This document shows, piece after piece, positions 60,001-64,000 of a stretch of 64,000 nt of DNA. The translations under genes were made by a program, and so were the position numbers. The notes below the pieces were generated by a model, which was not told the origin of the DNA, searched no databases, and was given only the letters and a program-made list of their open reading frames with translations. This DNA comes from Daphnia carinata (taxonomy: Eukaryota > Arthropoda > Branchiopoda > Diplostraca > Daphniidae), in contig NC_081339.1 of assembly GCF_022539665.2 (NCBI RefSeq), positions 9,359,367 to 9,423,366 on the forward strand. Reading direction: 5' to 3'. Position 1 is the stretch's first letter, and each line of letters starts with the position of its first letter.

Positions 60001-60206
60001 AGCTAGCCGATACCAACATCGGAAAAGTGATAATTGGTATTTATTTTAAATATTCATGTTATCCGTTTCATTCGTTTATACGTATTGATCTGTCAGCTGC
60101 ATCGGTACGTAACACGCCATTGATTACAGAGGCAGATGTTAAATCAGCCATGATTGACATGCTGCGACACTGTACAGACAAACCTCGCACGGTCCCTGTC
60201 CTATGA

Positions 60207-60756
60207 GTCCCATCATCATTCCATTTATCATCCATTCACAAAGAAAAATTTTTTTTTTATGTTTCTCGTCTATATTCACAGTCGGTCACAGTCACACAGA
60301 CACAGTCAGCCCGAATAATGTTGAAGCAATGTTTTGTTTTTGTTTTTGTAGTCAGACAAATGATTTCTTTATGAATCTGTTTTCCTTTTTTTGTTTTTGA
60401 TCTGCATATGGTTGTGCAACACAAGGTTTCTCATGTTCATTAATCTGGTCATGTTTCAATACAAAGATCAAATAATAACAACAGTCTTTTCTATTTCACG
60501 ATTTTATTTTATTAATCAATAAAAGGAATGAATATGCAGATATCCCTTACATGTCCAAATTATAGCCGTAAGAAGTCCGGTCAGATATCCTTCAGATGTC
60601 TGACGGCGCTGTTTTGGGCGGTCAAAACCAACAAAAAAAAACATCCGTCGGACAGCCCGAAATCCGATTTGGATGTCCGACGGATGTCAACAGGATGTAC
60701 CTTATATCCGACCTCGACATCTAGCGGACATCCCACGGACAGACTTGTGCTATGTG
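60207..60756 (+). other. 3' flank of the DUF4806 gene with subterminal GGATGTCC/GGACATCC repeats
   Basis: AATAAA-type signals lie near 60519. From about 60570 to 60740 the sequence is dense in GGATGT, GGACATCC, CGGACA and TCCGACGGATG motifs in both orientations and ends GTGCTATGTGGGA just before satellite resumes. Dense short subterminal repeats are typical of CACTA/EnSpm termini (family knowledge). The matching left terminus was not found. Confidence 0.5.
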
Positions 60757-63700
60757 GGAACTTACTGTTTCACACTATATGCACATTGAATACACGTATA
60801 TTTGATGCTGTTTGAATGTAGATATTGAAACTCACTGTATTACACTATATTCACATTGAATACACGTATATTTGATGCTGTTTGAATGTAGATATTGAAA
60901 CTCACTGTATTACACTATATTCACATTGAATACACGTATATCTGATGCTGTTTGAATGTAGATATTGAAACTGATTCTATAACACTATATTGAAATTCAA
61001 TACATGTATATTTGATGCTGTTTGAACGTAGATATTGAAACTGATTCTACAACACTATATTCACATTGAATACACGTATATTTGATGCTGTTTGAATGTA
61101 GATATTGAAACTGATTCTATAACACTATATTCACATTGAATACACGTATATTTGATGCTGTTTGAATGTAGATATTGAAACTGATTGTATCACACTATAT
61201 TTACATTGAATATAAATATATTTGATGCTGTTTGAATGTAGTTATTGAAACTGATTTTATAACACTATATTCACATGTAATTCACGTATATTTGATACTG
61301 TTTGAATGTAGATCATGAAACTGATTCTATAACACTATATTCACATTGTATACACGTATATTTGATTGATGCTGTTTGAATGTAGATATTGAAACTCACT
61401 GTATCACACTATATTCACATTGAATACACGTATATTTGATGCTGTTTGAATGTAGACATTGAAACTCACTGTATTACACTATATTCACATTGAATACACG
61501 TATATTTGATGCTGTTTGAATGTAGATGTTGAAACTGATTCTATAACACTATATTCACATTGAATACACGTATATTTGATGCTGTTTGAATGTAGATATT
61601 GAAACTGATTCTATAACACTATATTCACATTGAATACACGTATATTTGATGCTGTTTGAATGTAGATATTGAAACTGATTCTATAACACTATATTCACAT
61701 TGAATACACGTATATTTGATGCTGTTTGAATGTAGATATTGAAACTGATTCTATAACACTATATTCACATTGAATACACGTATATTTGATGCTGTTTGAA
61801 TGTAGATATTGAAACTGATTCTATAACACTATATTCACATTCAATACACGTATATTTGATGCTGTTTGAATGTAGATATTGAAACTGATTCTACAACACT
61901 ATATTCACATTAAATACACGTATATTTGATGCTGTTTGAATGTAGATATTGAAACTCATTGTATAACACTATATTCACATTGAATACACGTATATTTGAT
62001 ACTGTTTGAATGTAGATATTGAAACTTACTGTATCACACTATATTCACATTGAATACTCGTATATTTGATGCTGTTTGAATGTAGATAGTGAAACTGATT
62101 CTATAACACTATATTCACATTGAATACACGTATATTTGATGCTGTTTGAATGTAGATATTGAAACTCACTGTATTACACTATATTCACATTGAATACACG
62201 TATATTTGATGCTGTTTGAATGTAGATATTGAAACTCACTGTATTACACTATATTCACATTGAATACACGTATATTTGATGCTGTTTGAATGTAGATATT
62301 GAAACTGATTCTATAACACTATATTCAAATTGAATACACGTATATTTGATTCTGTTTGAATGTAGATATGAAACTGATTCTATAACACTATATTCACATT
62401 CAATACACGTATATTTGATGCTGTTTGAATGTAGATATTGAAACTGATTCTACAACACTATATTCACATTGAATACACATATATTTGATGCTGTTTGAAT
62501 GTAGATATTGAAACTGATTCTATAACACTATATTAACATTGAATACACGTATATTTGATGCTGTTTGAATGTAGATATTGAAACTCACTGTATTACACTA
62601 TATTCACATTGAATACATGTATATTTGATGCTGTTTGAATGTAAATGTTGAAACTGATTCTATAACACTATATTCACATTGAATACACGTATATTTGATG
62701 CTGTTTGAATGTAGATATTGAAACTGATTCTATAACACTATATTCACATTGAATACACGTATATTTGATGCTGTTTGAATGTAGATATTGAAACTGATTC
62801 TATAACACTATATTCACATTGAATACACGTATATTTGATGCTGTTTGAATGTAGATATTGAAACTGATTCTATAACACTATATTCACATTGAATACACGT
62901 ATATTTGATGCTGTTTGAATGTAGATATTGAAACTGATTCTATAACACTATATTCACATTCAATACACGTATATTTGATGCTGTTTGAATGTAGATATTG
63001 AAACTGATTCTATAACACTATATTCACATTCAATACACGTATATTTGATGCTGTTTGAATGTAGATATTTAAACTGATTCTATAACACTATATTCACATT
63101 GAATACACGTATATTTGATGCTTTTTTTATGTAGATATTGAAACTGATTCGATAACACTATATTCACATTGAATACACGTAATTTGATGCTGTTTGAATG
63201 TAGATGTTGAAACTGATTCTATAACACTATATTCACATTGAACACAGCTATATTTGAGGCTGTTTGAATGTAGATATTGAAACTTACTGTATCATACTAT
63301 ATTAACATTGAATACACTTATATTTGATGCTGTTTGAATGTAGATATTGAAACTAATTCTATAACACTATATTCACATTGAATACACGTATATTTGATGC
63401 TGTTTGAATGTAGATATTGAAACTTACTGTATCACACTATATTCACATTGAATACACGTATATTTGATGCTGTTTGAATGTAGATATTGAAACTCACTGT
63501 ATTACACTATATTCACATTGAATACATGTATATTTGATGCTGTTTGAATGTAGATGTTGAAACTGATTCTATAACACTATATTCACATTGAATACACGTA
63601 TATTTGATGCTGTTTGAATGTAGATATTGAAACTGATTCTATAACACTATATTCACATTGAATACACGTATATTTGATGCTGTTTGAATGTAGATATTGA

Positions 63701-64000
63701 AACTGATTCTATAACACTATATTCACATTGAATACACGTATATTTGATGCTGTTTGAATGTAGATATTGAAACTGATTCTATAACACTATATTCACATTG
63801 AATACACGTATATTTGATGCTGTTTGAATGTAGATATTGAAACTGATTCTATAACACTATATTCACATTGAATACACGTATATTTGATGCTGTTTGAATG
63901 TAGATATTGAAACTGATTCTACAACACTATATTCACATTAAATACACGTATATTTGATGCTGTTTGAATGTAGATCATGAAACTGATTCTATAACACTAT
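60757..64000 (+). repeat. 70-bp satellite, block 4 (about 46 copies, continues past the window)
   Basis: Same unit and orientation as the other blocks, with A and B variants interleaved and moderate divergence at the left edge. Confidence 0.97.

Larger units (their letters stand above)
54742..60206 (+). pseudogene. DUF4806-domain gene, seven exons, interrupted by the Mutator-like element
   Basis: Exons 54742-54922, 54976-55206, 55285-55425, 55504-55608, 55669-55910, 55993-56125 continuing at 60010-60036, and 60097-60206 (TGA). All have GT-AG borders and all phases agree. The first exon has a WPP-type segment (VPFSWYDNGFCWWPPKSKSK) usual before DUF4806. The DUF4806 part starts with MLPLNSMDDFYILNDDLKSK and goes on with THLIEIGGNTPRTIVRSIA and SWFGHRNNKKLA, where the 3.9-kb insertion sits; the frame resumes with DTNIGKVI. 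Exon 1 has no ATG (TTG at 54742), so an upstream exon is probably missing. Apart from the insertion no damage is seen. Function unknown; probably the partner gene of the adjacent transposase. Confidence 0.75.

Noticed and set aside
50520..60780. Target duplication around the whole 10-kb transposase/DUF4806 block
   Set aside because: Both sides are satellite and share about 20 bases simply because they are repeat units; no terminal inverted repeat was found on the left.

Overview
This is a gene-poor, transposon-dense stretch of an arthropod genome, probably a cladoceran crustacean such as Daphnia. That identification is an inference. It rests on the tyrosine-rich YYTTTYAAPSYYTEAP-type secreted protein remnant, GT-AG introns of about 60-80 nt, a TATA plus TCAGT/TTAGT promoter style, eukaryotic tRNAs (one with an intron), and the mix of Helitron, Ty3/Gypsy, Ty1/Copia, Mutator-like and DUF4806/CACTA-like elements. 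There are no bacterial features and no operons.

Layout. 1-3.9 kb: broken Helitron Rep/Pif1 gene on the minus strand, cut by the window edge. 4.4-6.8 kb: about 13 diverged copies of a ~180-bp AT-rich tandem repeat. 7.0-7.5 kb: a complete 463-bp MITE with an 8-bp target duplication. 7.5-12.9 kb: sparse sequence with a possible small spliced gene, a tyrosine-rich protein pseudogene that keeps its promoter, and two slightly degenerate tRNA genes (Ile-TAT with intron, Arg-CCT). 12.9-26.2 kb: a 13.3-kb Gypsy-type LTR element (Gypsy-1) with gag, pol, a broken env, and an intact 511-codon ankyrin-repeat gene that has its own TATA/initiator promoter. 26.2-64 kb: one large 70-bp satellite domain, about 14 kb of satellite in four blocks, split by a Copia element (27.8-32.1 kb, 5-bp target duplication), a second Gypsy-type element (Gypsy-2, 35.5-44.3 kb, 4-bp target duplication) and a 10-kb block (50.5-60.8 kb). 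The last block holds a broken DDE transposase gene and a seven-exon DUF4806 gene. A 3.9-kb Mutator-like fold-back element has landed inside exon 6 of that gene, leaving a 9-bp target duplication.

The most interesting material is the accessory cargo. Both Gypsy-type elements use the space between env and the 3' LTR for an extra gene that is not gag, pol or env. Gypsy-1 has a sense-strand ankyrin-repeat protein with a correctly spaced TATA box and TCAGT initiator. Gypsy-2 has an antisense two-exon gene (160 aa, 64-nt intron, upstream TATA box) with a Cys/His-containing body and a very acidic tail. The Mutator-like element also carries a small antisense ORF that stays open across three putative GT-AG introns. 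Two unrelated env families are present: a large mucin-like glycoprotein with a ricin-B-like segment in Gypsy-1, and a baculovirus-F-like protein fused in frame to pol in Gypsy-2. Both env reading frames are broken.

No homology search was run. Family calls rest on motifs read directly in the translations. Copy numbers, boundaries and splice sites were read by eye.
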